Assembly (NCBI RefSeq): GCF_008122265.1
Contig: NZ_CP043042.1
Span: 4,030,001-4,094,000 of the forward strand
From: Marinobacter fonticola
GTDB lineage: Bacteria; Pseudomonadota; Gammaproteobacteria; Pseudomonadales; Oleiphilaceae
Direction: 5' to 3'
DNA length: 64,000 bases
In this document: positions 24,706 to 33,753 of the stretch, one piece after another
Layout: every line of letters begins with the position of its first letter
Position numbering within the stretch: the first letter of the stretch is position 1
The notes under the pieces: model-generated
Told to the model about the DNA's origin: nothing
What the model saw: only the letters and a program-made list of their open reading frames with translations
Databases searched by the model: none
Position numbers and translations under genes: made by a program

Positions 24706-25752
24706 ATGTTAGCGTTTTTGGTTCAACGGATAGGCCAGGCGATCCTGGTAATGTTCGTGATCAGCGTGATCAGCTTTGCCATCCGGGATGGTTTGGGCGA
24801 TCCGTTGCGAGAAATGGTCGGGCAGTCCGTGTCCGAGGCCGAACGGGAACAGCTCCGCGAGGACTTGGGCCTGAACGATCCCTTCCTGGTGCAATATGTT
24901 CGCTTTGCCGGCAATGCAATCCAGGGCGATCTGGGCAACTCCTATTTCTATGGCAAACCCACCATGGATGTCATTATGGAGCACCTGCCCGCCACATTGG
25001 AGCTGGTCATCGCCGCCGGCCTGATGATCGGCTTTCTGTCCGTGCCTATCGGGGTTTATGCCGCGATCCGGCCACGCGCATTACTATCAAAATTTTTCAT
25101 GGGCGTGAGTACGGTGGGCATTTCCATCCCGGTGTTCCTCACGGCCATCGTTCTGATCCAGCTGTTCTCCATCGGCGTGACGGTGTCCTGGTTCCCGTCA
25201 GACACCGGCTGGGGCCAATGGTTAAACGATTTTTTCTCCACCGATGGCGGCATGCCGTCCTATGGTCGCGGCGAGCTGACGCATCTGTTTGGCAGCTGGC
25301 ACTCCAATTTCTTCACCTGGAACGGCCTGTTGCACCTGCTCCTGCCGGCGGTATCCCTGGCGTCGATCATGCTGCCGCTGTTTATCCGTCTGATCCGCGC
25401 CGAAATGATGGAAGTGCTGCAGAGCGACTATATCCGCTACGCCCAGGCAAAGGGCGTCTCACCGCGCCGCATCCACTTCCTGCATGCCCTGAAGAACACC
25501 ATGCTGCCGGTGATCACGGTTGGCGGGGTGCAATTGGGCATCATGGTGGCCTACACCATTCTCACCGAAACCGTATTCCAGTGGCCCGGCGTCGGTTTGA
25601 TGTTCCTCGAGGCCATCACCCGCAGCGACATTCCGCTGATCGTCGCCTATCTGATGGTGGTGGGCCTCATTTTCGTCATCACCAATACGGTGGTTGACCT
25701 GATCTATGGTCTGGTGAACCCCACAGTCAAACTGACAGGTAAGAAGGCATGA
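24706..25752 (+). CDS. dppB: Peptide ABC transporter permease
   Basis: 348 residues, six membrane helices, with the BPD-permease cytoplasmic EAA loop (EVLQSDYIRYAQAKGVSPRRIHFLHALKNTM, written here only as its position, ~residues 225-255). It ends by overlapping the next permease gene by 4 bases (ATGA). It forms the inner-membrane channel with DppC. An extra-long periplasmic loop (~165-200) contains a DTGWGQWLNDFFS segment, longer than in E. coli DppB as far as I can judge. Confidence 0.93.
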   Translation: MLAFLVQRIGQAILVMFVISVISFAIRDGLGDPLREMVGQSVSEAEREQLREDLGLNDPFLVQYVRFAGNAIQGDLGNSYFYGKPTMDVIMEHLPATLELVIAAGLMIGFLSVPIGVYAAIRPRALLSKFFMGVSTVGISIPVFLTAIVLIQLFSIGVTVSWFPSDTGWGQWLNDFFSTDGGMPSYGRGELTHLFGSWHSNFFTWNGLLHLLLPAVSLASIMLPLFIRLIRAEMMEVLQSDYIRYAQAKGVSPRRIHFLHALKNTMLPVITVGGVQLGIMVAYTILTETVFQWPGVGLMFLEAITRSDIPLIVAYLMVVGLIFVITNTVVDLIYGLVNPTVKLTGKKA

Positions 25753-26687
25753 CCACAGCGACCGCAACTGCATCCCGCTGGAGCCGCTTCCGGGAATCCT
25801 TTCTCTGGTACAGCTTCAAACGTGACAAGGTGGCGATTGCCAGCTTCATCGTCTTCGTGCTGATCGCCCTGGCGGCCATCTTCGCGCCGGTGCTGGCTCC
25901 GCACGATCCATACGACCTGGCTACCATCAACATCATGAACTCGGAACTGCCGCCGATCTGGGGCGACGGCGCCGATCCGGCTTTCCCCCTGGGTACCGAT
26001 GCCCAGGGGCGCGACCTGCTTTCCACGATCCTTTACGGCACGCGCGTATCGCTGCTGATCGGTTTTGGCGCGGTCATCCTGCAAGCGGCGCTGGGCATCC
26101 TGTTTGGCCTGCTGGCGGGGTATCTGGGCGGTCGGGTGGATTCCATCCTGATGCGTATCGCCGATGTGCAGCTGTCGTTCTCCACCCTGATGGTGGCGAT
26201 TATCGTCGGCGCCGTGTTCAAGGCCAGCTTCGGCAACCTGATGTTCGGCGAGATCGCCGTCTACATGCTGATCCTGATCATCGGCGTAGCGGAGTGGCCG
26301 CAGATCGCCCGCACCGTGCGCGCTTCGGTGCTGGCCGAAAAAAAGAAGGAATACGTGGACGCAGCGAAGGTCATGGGCTTTCGCACCAAGCGCATCATGT
26401 TCCGCCACATCCTGCCCAACACGCTGTCGCCAATCTTCGTAATCGGCACCGTGCAGATCGCCAACGCGATCATTTCCGAGGCGGCGCTGTCGTTCCTCGG
26501 TCTGGGCATGCCGGAAACCCAGCCGTCGCTGGGCTCGCTGATCAAATCCGGTTTCGATTATATCCAGAGCGGTTCCTGGTGGATCACGCTGATTCCCGGC
26601 CTGGTGCTGGTGGTCCTCGTGCTGGTCATCAACCTGTTGGGTGACTGGCTGCGTGATGTGATGAACCCGAGACTGTACAAGGGGTAA
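25749..26687 (+). CDS. dppC: Peptide ABC transporter permease
   Basis: 312 residues. An N-terminal OppC-type helix (WYSFKRDKVAIASF) is followed by the permease domain with GTDAQGRDLLS and an EAA loop at ~residues 198-228 (YVDAAKVMGF). Start overlaps dppB stop. Partner of DppB in the inner membrane. Confidence 0.93.
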   Translation: MTTATATASRWSRFRESFLWYSFKRDKVAIASFIVFVLIALAAIFAPVLAPHDPYDLATINIMNSELPPIWGDGADPAFPLGTDAQGRDLLSTILYGTRVSLLIGFGAVILQAALGILFGLLAGYLGGRVDSILMRIADVQLSFSTLMVAIIVGAVFKASFGNLMFGEIAVYMLILIIGVAEWPQIARTVRASVLAEKKKEYVDAAKVMGFRTKRIMFRHILPNTLSPIFVIGTVQIANAIISEAALSFLGLGMPETQPSLGSLIKSGFDYIQSGSWWITLIPGLVLVVLVLVINLLGDWLRDVMNPRLYKG

Positions 26688-26690
26688 GCC

Positions 26691-27689
26691 ATGGCACTGC
26701 TGGAAGTTAAAGATCTCGATGTCCGCTTCGCTGTGCGTGGCGGCGACCTCAAGGCCCTGCGCAAGATCAGCTTCTCCCTGGACAAGGGCGAGCGGCTGGG
26801 CCTAGTAGGGGAATCCGGCGCCGGCAAGTCAGTCGCCGCCTTCTCCATCCTCAACCTGATTGCCCGCCCCGGTTACATCGCCGGCGGCGAAATCCTGTTC
26901 GAAGGCAAGAACCTGGCCGCCATGAGCGACCGGGAGCTGCGTAAGATTCGCGGCAACCGTATCGCCATGATCTTCCAGGATCCGATGATGACGCTGAACC
27001 CGGTGCTGAGCATCGGCACCCAGATGGTCGAGGCCCTCAAGGCACACCGCCGCATCAGCACCAAGGCGGCGCGGCAGATCGCCCTGGACCGGCTCAAGCA
27101 GGTGCAGATCCCATCGCCGGACAAACGGCTGGACCAGTACCCCCACGAGCTGTCGGGCGGCATGCGCCAGCGGGTGATCATCGCCATCGCCCTGCTGCTG
27201 GACCCGGAAATCATCATTGCCGACGAGCCTACAACCGCCCTGGACGTCACCATCCAGGCGGAAATCATGGCCCTGCTGCTGGAGCTGTGCGAGCAGCGCA
27301 ACGTCGCCCTGATGCTGATCACCCATGACCTGGGCGTGGTATCCCAGGTAAGCCAGCGCATGCTGGTCATGTACGCCGGGCGCATCATCGAGCAGGGTCC
27401 GACCAAGGAAATCATCAACGACGCCCAGCACCCCTACACTCAGGGCCTGATCAACGCCCTGCCGCAAATGGGTGAGCCGGGGCGCCGCCTGTTCCAGATA
27501 CCCGGTTCCATGCCGTCGCTGGCGAAGATCCCCACCGGTTGCCCCTTCCACCCGCGCTGCCAGTTCGCCACCGATCTGTGCAAGCAGGAAATGCCGGAAT
27601 ACGTAGCCTCCGGCAACGTCGATGTGGCCTGCCATGAAGTGCGCAAGCTGATCGACGAAGAGAAACAACAGCGGGAGATGACACCATGA
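26691..27689 (+). CDS. dppD: Peptide ABC transporter ATPase
   Basis: 332 residues. Walker A GESGAGKS (~residues 43-50), Q-loop MIFQDPMMTLNP, signature LSGGMRQR, Walker B IIADEPT and the His switch THDLG are all intact. The C-terminal oligopeptide/dipeptide domain has CPFHPRC...C...C, which in this family can hold an iron-sulfur cluster or disulfides. It works as a heterodimer with DppF. Confidence 0.95.
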   Translation: MALLEVKDLDVRFAVRGGDLKALRKISFSLDKGERLGLVGESGAGKSVAAFSILNLIARPGYIAGGEILFEGKNLAAMSDRELRKIRGNRIAMIFQDPMMTLNPVLSIGTQMVEALKAHRRISTKAARQIALDRLKQVQIPSPDKRLDQYPHELSGGMRQRVIIAIALLLDPEIIIADEPTTALDVTIQAEIMALLLELCEQRNVALMLITHDLGVVSQVSQRMLVMYAGRIIEQGPTKEIINDAQHPYTQGLINALPQMGEPGRRLFQIPGSMPSLAKIPTGCPFHPRCQFATDLCKQEMPEYVASGNVDVACHEVRKLIDEEKQQREMTP

Positions 27690-28699
27690 CGGCCCAACCC
27701 CTGGTTCAAATACGGGATCTGAAGAAGCGCTTCGACCTCTCCGGCAACTTCCTGGAGCAACTGCGTTTCCGCAACGGCCGCTTTGTGCGTCACCAGGAAT
27801 TCGTCCATGCCATCAATGGCGTCAACCTGAACGTACAAAAAGGCGAAGCCCTGTGCGTGGTGGGCGAATCCGGCTGCGGCAAGTCCACCGTAGCACGTAC
27901 CGTGATGGGCCTGCTGTCGCCGTCAGAGGGCGAGATCCATTACAGCGGCCAACGCATCGACGACATGGAAGGCAAGGCCGTCCTGCCCTATCGCCAGAAA
28001 ATGCAGATGATCTTCCAGAACCCCTATGCCTCGCTGAATCCGCGGATGAGTATCCAGCAAACCCTGGAGGAGCCGATCAAGTTCCATCATCCGAACTGGT
28101 CGAAAGTCGAGATTCGCGACAAGGTGCACGAGGTCATGCATTCGGTGGGCATCGACCCCGACTGGGGCAAACGCTTCGGCCACGAATTCTCCGGCGGACA
28201 GCGCCAGCGTATCGCCATTGCCCGAGCCCTGGCGGTCGACCCGGAATTCATCGTCGCCGACGAGCCGATTTCCGCACTGGACGTGTCCATCCAGGCACAG
28301 GTGCTGAACCTGCTCATGGACGCCCAGGAAGACCGTGGCCTGACCTACCTGTTCATCACCCACGATCTCTCGGTGGTGGAACATTTCGGCACCCGCGTAG
28401 CCGTCATGTACCTGGGGACCGTCTGCGAACTGGCGGATACCAAAACGCTGTTCGACAGCCCGCGCCACCCGTATACCCAGGCGCTGCTATCGGCGATCCC
28501 GCGACTGGAGGATGACCGGCCCAACCACATCCGCCTGCACGGCGAAGTCTCGACCCCGGTGCACCTGCCGTCAGGTTGCGTGTTCCACGGGCGCTGTCCC
28601 TACGCCAACGACCGTTGCAGACAGGAAGTCCCCCAGTTGATCGCCACCGACGGCGGCGCGCAGGTGGCTTGCCATGCTGTGGAAGAGGGCCGTCTATAG
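27686..28699 (+). CDS. dppF: Peptide ABC transporter ATPase
   Basis: 337 residues; overlaps dppD by 4 bases. Walker A GESGCGKS, Q-loop MIFQNPYASLNP, signature FSGGQRQR, Walker B FIVADEP and switch THDLS are intact, with the C-terminal C-x-FHGRCPYA...C pattern. It has an N-terminal insert (LEQLRFRNGRFVRHQEF) between the first strand and Walker A, common in OppF/DppF. Energises dipeptide import. Confidence 0.95.
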   Translation: MTAQPLVQIRDLKKRFDLSGNFLEQLRFRNGRFVRHQEFVHAINGVNLNVQKGEALCVVGESGCGKSTVARTVMGLLSPSEGEIHYSGQRIDDMEGKAVLPYRQKMQMIFQNPYASLNPRMSIQQTLEEPIKFHHPNWSKVEIRDKVHEVMHSVGIDPDWGKRFGHEFSGGQRQRIAIARALAVDPEFIVADEPISALDVSIQAQVLNLLMDAQEDRGLTYLFITHDLSVVEHFGTRVAVMYLGTVCELADTKTLFDSPRHPYTQALLSAIPRLEDDRPNHIRLHGEVSTPVHLPSGCVFHGRCPYANDRCRQEVPQLIATDGGAQVACHAVEEGRL

Positions 28700-28750
28700 T
28701 GTTCTATAGCGCAAGTCCGCGAAGCGAACACGCAGACAGGTAGCCCAGGC

Positions 28751-29665
28751 ATGGAAGTACGCTGGTTAGAAGACTTCATGGCATTGGCCAAAACGCGGCA
28801 TTTTTCCCGTGCGGCGGACATGCAGCATGTCAGTCAGCCCACGTTCAGCCGGCGCATCAAGCTGCTGGAAGACACCATGGGCGCAACGCTGATCAACCGC
28901 CAGACCCTGCCTCTGTCGCTAACGCCGGCGGGAGAAGTCTTCCTGGACATGTGCGAGCGCATTACCCGGGACGTGCGCGATACGCGAGAGCAGATCGCGT
29001 CTCTGGAGGCCGATGCCGCAACGCGCATCAGCGTCGGCTCAACCCAGGGACTGTTCTCCCATTTCTTTTCGGGGTGGGCGGAAGAAACCGGCCTGCGAGA
29101 GCGGTTGGAGATCAATCTCAAGTCCATCAACTGGGTTGGCGAGGATTTTCTCGACGCCCTGGATAACGGCGAAGTGGACATAGCGCTGTGCTACTGGCAC
29201 GACGACCTGCCTTGGAAGCACCGGTTGGATGCATCGCGCTACGACTGGCTCACCCTGACGGACGAGCAGATCACGCCGTTCAGTATCTGCCAGGAGTCCG
29301 GCGCACCGCGCTTTTCGCTGCCCGGCTCGCTGGAGCAGCCGGTGCCGGTGATTGCTTACCACCCGCGCGGCTTTCTGGCGTCGGCCATCCTAGCCAAGCT
29401 CGGGCGGACCCGGCCCCAGGCGCACCTGCTGCCGTTGAACGAGAACACCCACTCCGCCAGCGTCAAAGCGCTGATCAAGCAGGGGTTCGGCATGGGCTGG
29501 CTACCCTACCGGATGGGCGAAAAGAGCGAACATTTCGGACAACTTCAGCGCGCCGGCGACGAGCGCTGGGACGTGCACGTGGAGATCCGTCTGATTCGTC
29601 TGCGCCAGCCACGCACGGACGATACCCTGAACCTATGGAATGAACTGGTAACGCAATATGCCTGA
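28751..29665 (+). CDS. LysR-family transcriptional regulator
   Basis: 304 residues. The N-terminal winged HTH (WLEDFMALAKTRHFSRAA, QPTFSRRIKLLED) is followed by a LysR substrate domain from ~residue 90. It lies in line between the transporter and the peptidase, whose start overlaps its stop by 8 bases. It therefore likely controls peptide uptake and breakdown here. Its effector is unknown. Unlike most LysR genes it is not divergent from its presumed target. Confidence 0.9.
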   Translation: MEVRWLEDFMALAKTRHFSRAADMQHVSQPTFSRRIKLLEDTMGATLINRQTLPLSLTPAGEVFLDMCERITRDVRDTREQIASLEADAATRISVGSTQGLFSHFFSGWAEETGLRERLEINLKSINWVGEDFLDALDNGEVDIALCYWHDDLPWKHRLDASRYDWLTLTDEQITPFSICQESGAPRFSLPGSLEQPVPVIAYHPRGFLASAILAKLGRTRPQAHLLPLNENTHSASVKALIKQGFGMGWLPYRMGEKSEHFGQLQRAGDERWDVHVEIRLIRLRQPRTDDTLNLWNELVTQYA

Positions 29666-30953
29666 CACGCGACTCGACGACCTGCAGCAAGCCCATATCC
29701 GGCAACTGCAAAAAGCCTACGCCGATATCCTGCAACAGCAGGGTTACGATGCCGTACTGATCAGCTCCGGCGCTGCACCTGTACGCTATGCCGACGACCA
29801 GTACCATCACCACCAGGGCTACGGCCACTTCCTGCACTGGACCGGGCTCGCCGGCATCGAACACAGCTGGCTATTGATCGATCGCGACGGCAGTGCCCGG
29901 TTGTGGCTGCATACACCGGTGGACTTCTGGCACGCCACGGCTGAGATTCCCGCCGAGGCCTGGACCCAACTGATTCACGTGGAAGGCCAGGCCGGCACCG
30001 GCGTTCCCGAAATCGCCTACCCCGAGCGTCTCGCCGTCATTGGCGACCCAGCCCAGATCAACACGGTTAAGGGTCAGGTCAACCCACCCGCGCTGCTGGC
30101 GGCGCTGGATCACCTGCGGATCTACAAATCGGAGTACGAGGTCGAATGTATCGAGCGTGCCAACGCCCAGGCTGCGCGGGGCCACAAGGCAGCGCGTGAC
30201 GCTTTCCTGAACGGTGCCAGCGAATTCGCCATTAATCTCGCTTACCAGCAGGCCACCGCGCAGCGAGAAGTGGATGCCCCCTACCACAGCATCATCGGAC
30301 TCAATGACCATGCCGGTATCCTGCATTACCAGCACTATCAAATCGACTCCCCGCCGCGAGCCCGCAGCCTGCTGATCGACGCCGGCTGCCGCTACCGCGG
30401 TTACTGCTCCGATATCACACGGACCACCGCCGCACCTGGCGAGAGCCGCTTTCAAGCGCTGGTCAACGGCGTCGAGTCCCTGCAACAGCGCCTGTGCGAC
30501 GCCGTCGCTCCGGGGGCGGACTACGTCGAGCTGCATCACCGCACGCACTTGGGGATTGCCGCATTGCTCAAAGCGGCGGACCTGGTCACCGGACTATCCG
30601 AGGAAGCCATGGTGGACAAACAGATCACCCGCGCCTTCTTCCCTCACGGCCTGGGCCACTTCCTCGGCATCCAGGTGCACGATGTGGCCGGCAAGCCACG
30701 CCCCTCGCCGGAACACGCCCCGGCTCTACGCCTGACGCATCGTCTGGAACCCGGCATGGTCGTTACCATCGAGCCGGGGCTGTATTTTATTCCGTCTCTG
30801 CTCCCGCCCCTTCTCAACGGCGCCGATGGCCAGCACCTGAACCGGCCGCTGATCGACGAACTCAAGAGCTGCGGCGGCATCCGGATCGAAGACAATGTGC
30901 AGGTGACCGATAGCGGCGCTCGCAATCTGACCCGCCCATACCTACCTGAATAG
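29658..30953 (+). CDS. pepQ: Xaa-Pro dipeptidase/aminopeptidase (M24B)
   Basis: 431 residues. The five metal ligands of the pita-bread fold are in place: Asp in LLIDAGCRYRGYCSD (two Asp), His in PHGLGHFLGI, Glu in VVTIEPGLYF and Glu in GIRIEDNVQV. It hydrolyses dipeptides with C-terminal Pro in the cytoplasm, a natural partner of the dipeptide importer just upstream. The gene symbol is by family resemblance (PepQ type); substrate range is inferred. Confidence 0.88.
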   Translation: MPDTRLDDLQQAHIRQLQKAYADILQQQGYDAVLISSGAAPVRYADDQYHHHQGYGHFLHWTGLAGIEHSWLLIDRDGSARLWLHTPVDFWHATAEIPAEAWTQLIHVEGQAGTGVPEIAYPERLAVIGDPAQINTVKGQVNPPALLAALDHLRIYKSEYEVECIERANAQAARGHKAARDAFLNGASEFAINLAYQQATAQREVDAPYHSIIGLNDHAGILHYQHYQIDSPPRARSLLIDAGCRYRGYCSDITRTTAAPGESRFQALVNGVESLQQRLCDAVAPGADYVELHHRTHLGIAALLKAADLVTGLSEEAMVDKQITRAFFPHGLGHFLGIQVHDVAGKPRPSPEHAPALRLTHRLEPGMVVTIEPGLYFIPSLLPPLLNGADGQHLNRPLIDELKSCGGIRIEDNVQVTDSGARNLTRPYLPE

Positions 30954-30970
30954 GATTTCAAGGACGCACC

Positions 30971-32005
30971 ATGCCCCACCACGAACAGTTCGCAAGCGAC
31001 AACTACGCCGGTATCTGCCCGGAAGCCTGGGACTTTATGGGCCGCGCCAACGAGCGCGATGCCAGTGCCTACGGTGAGGACCCATGGACCCAGATGGCGG
31101 CGGACCGTCTGCGCGAGACCTTCGAGTCCGACTGCGAGGTGTTCTTCGTGTTCAACGGCACCGCCGCCAATTCCCTGAGCTTGGCGGCCATGTGCCAGTC
31201 CTTCCACAGCGTGATCTGCCACGAACTGGCCCACGTGGAAACCGACGAATGCGGCGGCCCGGAATACGCCTCCAACGGTTCGAAGCTCTTGGTCGGCGAC
31301 GGCCCCAACGGCAAGCTGACGCCAGAGAGCATCGAGCGGCTGGTCACCCGGCGCACAGACATCCACTACCCCAAGCCCCGGGTCATCACGCTCACCCAGT
31401 CTACGGAAGTGGGCACCCTCTATACGGTCGAGGAGCTCAAAGCCATTCGCGAAGTGGCCGACCGGTACGGCCTGCGCATCCACATGGACGGCGCTCGCTT
31501 TGCCAACGCCGTGGCATCGCTGGATGTAACCCCGGCGGAGATCACCTGGAAGTCCGGCGTCGACGTATTGTGCTTTTCAGGCACCAAGAATGGTTTGGCT
31601 GTGGGCGAAGCGATCCTGTTCTTCAACCGGGAACTGGCAGAGGATTTCGAGTGGCGTTGCAAGCAGGCGGGGCAACTGGCTTCAAAGATGCGCTTCATCT
31701 CCGCCCCCTGGTGCGGCCTGCTGGAGAATGGGGCCTGGCTGAAGAACGCCGAACACGCCAATGCCTGCGCCGCGCGCCTTGAGGCAGGCATCAGCCAACT
31801 GGACGGACTTGAGCTTTGCTTCCCGCGCCAAGCCAATGCGGTGTTCGTCGACCTGCCGGAAGCGGTACAGGCCCAACTACGTGCCAAGGGCTGGCACTTC
31901 TATACCTTTATCGGCGGCGCCGCGCGCTTCGTATGCTCATGGTCCAGCACGCTGGAGCAGGTGGATCGGCTGGTGAAAGATATCGCAGCTGCAACCCGAG
32001 CCTGA
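30971..32005 (+). CDS. ltaE: Low-specificity L-threonine aldolase
   Basis: 344 residues; AAGGACGCACC lies before the ATG. A PLP fold type I enzyme: FASDNYAGICPE at the N-terminus, HELAHVETDECGGPE substrate loop, HMDGARFANA (Asp binds the pyridine N), and the Schiff-base Lys in CFSGTKNGLAVGE. It splits threonine or allo-threonine to glycine and acetaldehyde. It is 17 bases after pepQ and probably co-transcribed, extending the peptide-use module to amino-acid breakdown. Confidence 0.93.
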   Translation: MPHHEQFASDNYAGICPEAWDFMGRANERDASAYGEDPWTQMAADRLRETFESDCEVFFVFNGTAANSLSLAAMCQSFHSVICHELAHVETDECGGPEYASNGSKLLVGDGPNGKLTPESIERLVTRRTDIHYPKPRVITLTQSTEVGTLYTVEELKAIREVADRYGLRIHMDGARFANAVASLDVTPAEITWKSGVDVLCFSGTKNGLAVGEAILFFNRELAEDFEWRCKQAGQLASKMRFISAPWCGLLENGAWLKNAEHANACAARLEAGISQLDGLELCFPRQANAVFVDLPEAVQAQLRAKGWHFYTFIGGAARFVCSWSSTLEQVDRLVKDIAAATRA

Positions 32006-32010
32006 TCCGG

Positions 32011-32784
32011 TCAGGGTGCGGCCAGGCCGGGCGGCGTGTTGAAGTCCTGGACAATACGCCGATAGTCTTCGGTCTCTCGGTAGGCGCGCAGTTCGCGATC
32101 GAAGGCAGCTACAAGTTCGGGCGGCACCGCCAACGAGAAGGCAAGGTATACAGGGCCTCCACTGACCGTTTTCTCGGAGGCCACCAACTGATCGGCGATG
32201 CCGAGCTTTCTCGCCGCGTACCAGCCCACGGCCCGATTGGCCAGAAAGGCGTCGACGCGGCCGAACGTCACCAGCTGCAGACCGGCGCCGATATCACGTA
32301 TCTCCGTGCGCTTGAAATCAGCTGCGGATTCCACTTCAAGGCCGTACGAATAGCCTGCCGATACCGCGACATGCTTACCCGCTAGACTCGCCAGACTTTC
32401 AACTACCACGGGATCTTGCTTGCGTGAAAAAACGACGGTCTCGCTGAAAAATAGGGGAACGGACGAGAAGCGCATACGCCGGCTCCGCTCGCTTGACGAG
32501 AAAGCACCGATCAGCCCGTCCTTTCGCTTGCGCGACACCTGCTCCAAAGCGCGTTTCCAGGGCACGAACGCCACTGAAACCTGAATACCGGCCCTTTGCG
32601 CAACGTTCTGGGTGATCGTCCACAGCGGACCGGTGGGCGAGCCGTCCGCCGATTGCGCAATAAACGGAGGCCAGGTCTCGGTCACCAGACTCAGCGTCTG
32701 CGCCGAGGTTAACGGCGCGAATAATGTTAGGAAAACAAGACAGAGGGTAAGCAACCCACCTCGAAAACAGCCTGCGGACAACAT
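32011..32784 (-). CDS. Periplasmic amino-acid-binding-like protein (SBP_bac_3)
   Basis: 257 residues with a signal peptide ending near TSAQ (~residue 28). The fold reads LVTETWPPFI, GPLWTITQNVAQRAG, VPWKRALEQV and two lobes as in family-3 solute-binding proteins. No permease or ATPase gene is adjacent, and the W-P-P-F and PWKRAL motifs are those of the orphan periplasmic group of gammaproteobacteria. It may be a sensor or scavenging protein rather than part of a full transporter. Convergent with ltaE, 5 bases apart. Confidence 0.82.
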   Translation of the reverse strand: MLSAGCFRGGLLTLCLVFLTLFAPLTSAQTLSLVTETWPPFIAQSADGSPTGPLWTITQNVAQRAGIQVSVAFVPWKRALEQVSRKRKDGLIGAFSSSERSRRMRFSSVPLFFSETVVFSRKQDPVVVESLASLAGKHVAVSAGYSYGLEVESAADFKRTEIRDIGAGLQLVTFGRVDAFLANRAVGWYAARKLGIADQLVASEKTVSGGPVYLAFSLAVPPELVAAFDRELRAYRETEDYRRIVQDFNTPPGLAAP

Positions 32785-33080
32785 TCTCGCAACTCACTCC
32801 GGTGGACGACATCTGCAGAGTATCAGCCGACAGCCACGAGCGGTGTTCGCCATCGCTCGATGTCGCCTAACAGGACATACTCAGATGAACGCTGTCAGAT
32901 GCCAAACGATGCGAACACCCCGGGCTGACTTTCCATAGCCCCTGGGTTCAACCAGATCAGAATGACGCCAGCCGCAAATGCGGGCATGGCGTCTTGGTGC
33001 AGATTATCACCAACCCCAGCCACTTTATTAGATGCAAAAGACAACTTTTGCAAAATCATCGGGAGCAAAGACCAAGGCAC
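32785..33080. other. Intergenic region, no gene seen
   Basis: About 296 bases between two minus-strand genes. A short minus-strand open frame reads a hydrophobic AGVILIWLNPGAM stretch but has no good ribosome site and no recognised family, so I do not call it. The promoter of the binding-protein gene must lie at the left end. Confidence 0.45.
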
Positions 33081-33509
33081 TCAGCGCTTGAATTTGGTTT
33101 CCAGCACTACCGCCGAATTGGTTCTTTCCACGCCGTCCAAATTACCGATCTCATCCAGCACCGCGCTCAACGCCTCCAGCGACTGAGCCTGGACGATAGC
33201 CAACAAGTCGTATTCGCCGCTCACCGAATAGAGCTGGGCCACGTGACTGATTTGCTCCAGCGCGATATTGGTCTTGGCGGTCAACTTCTGATGCACCTTA
33301 ATCGAAACATGGGCTTCCACCTGCTGGGCGGTGTACTCGCCGCCCACATCCAGGGAATATCCCTTGATAACCCCATTGGCCTCAAGACGGGCAATTCGGT
33401 TCTGCACTGTCGAACGCGACAGATTCAAGGCGCGGGCCAGATCCGAAACACTGGTACGGGCATTGCGGCGCAGCAAAAAAAGCAGCCGCTGGTCCTGTTG
33501 ATTGATCAT
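33081..33509 (-). CDS. Lrp/AsnC-family regulator
   Basis: 142 residues. The N-terminal HTH (DQRLLFLLRRNARTSVSDLARAL, with SRSTVQNRIARLE as recognition helix) is followed by the RAM ligand-binding domain (~65-140). It is divergent from the AstA-DUF1338 operon across 244 bases, the usual arrangement for a local amino-acid-responsive regulator. The ligand is probably arginine, lysine or a related amino acid, by context only. Confidence 0.92.
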   Translation of the reverse strand: MINQQDQRLLFLLRRNARTSVSDLARALNLSRSTVQNRIARLEANGVIKGYSLDVGGEYTAQQVEAHVSIKVHQKLTAKTNIALEQISHVAQLYSVSGEYDLLAIVQAQSLEALSAVLDEIGNLDGVERTNSAVVLETKFKR

Positions 33510-33753
33510 ATTGCTCTTTCAAACCGTTATTTTGACCGATTCTGTCACTATTCCGGCTATTTCGACACTAAAAACTGACATAACCAAACCGCATAATAGT
33601 GGCAATAGCGCTCACACACCTTAAGGGTTGGCGACTAAGTTCCTGAAAAGCGGTTACTTCGATGCAAGTCCCTCGCGCCCCGGTCAGCCAAGGCTGAATA
33701 CAGTTCCACGACGCGGTTTTTCGATAGCCGCTTTACGAAAAAGAGGATGCGCC

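Noticed and set aside
32895..33080. Small minus-strand hydrophobic open frame as a membrane-protein remnant
   Set aside because: No family resemblance, weak start and short length; composition alone is not evidence.
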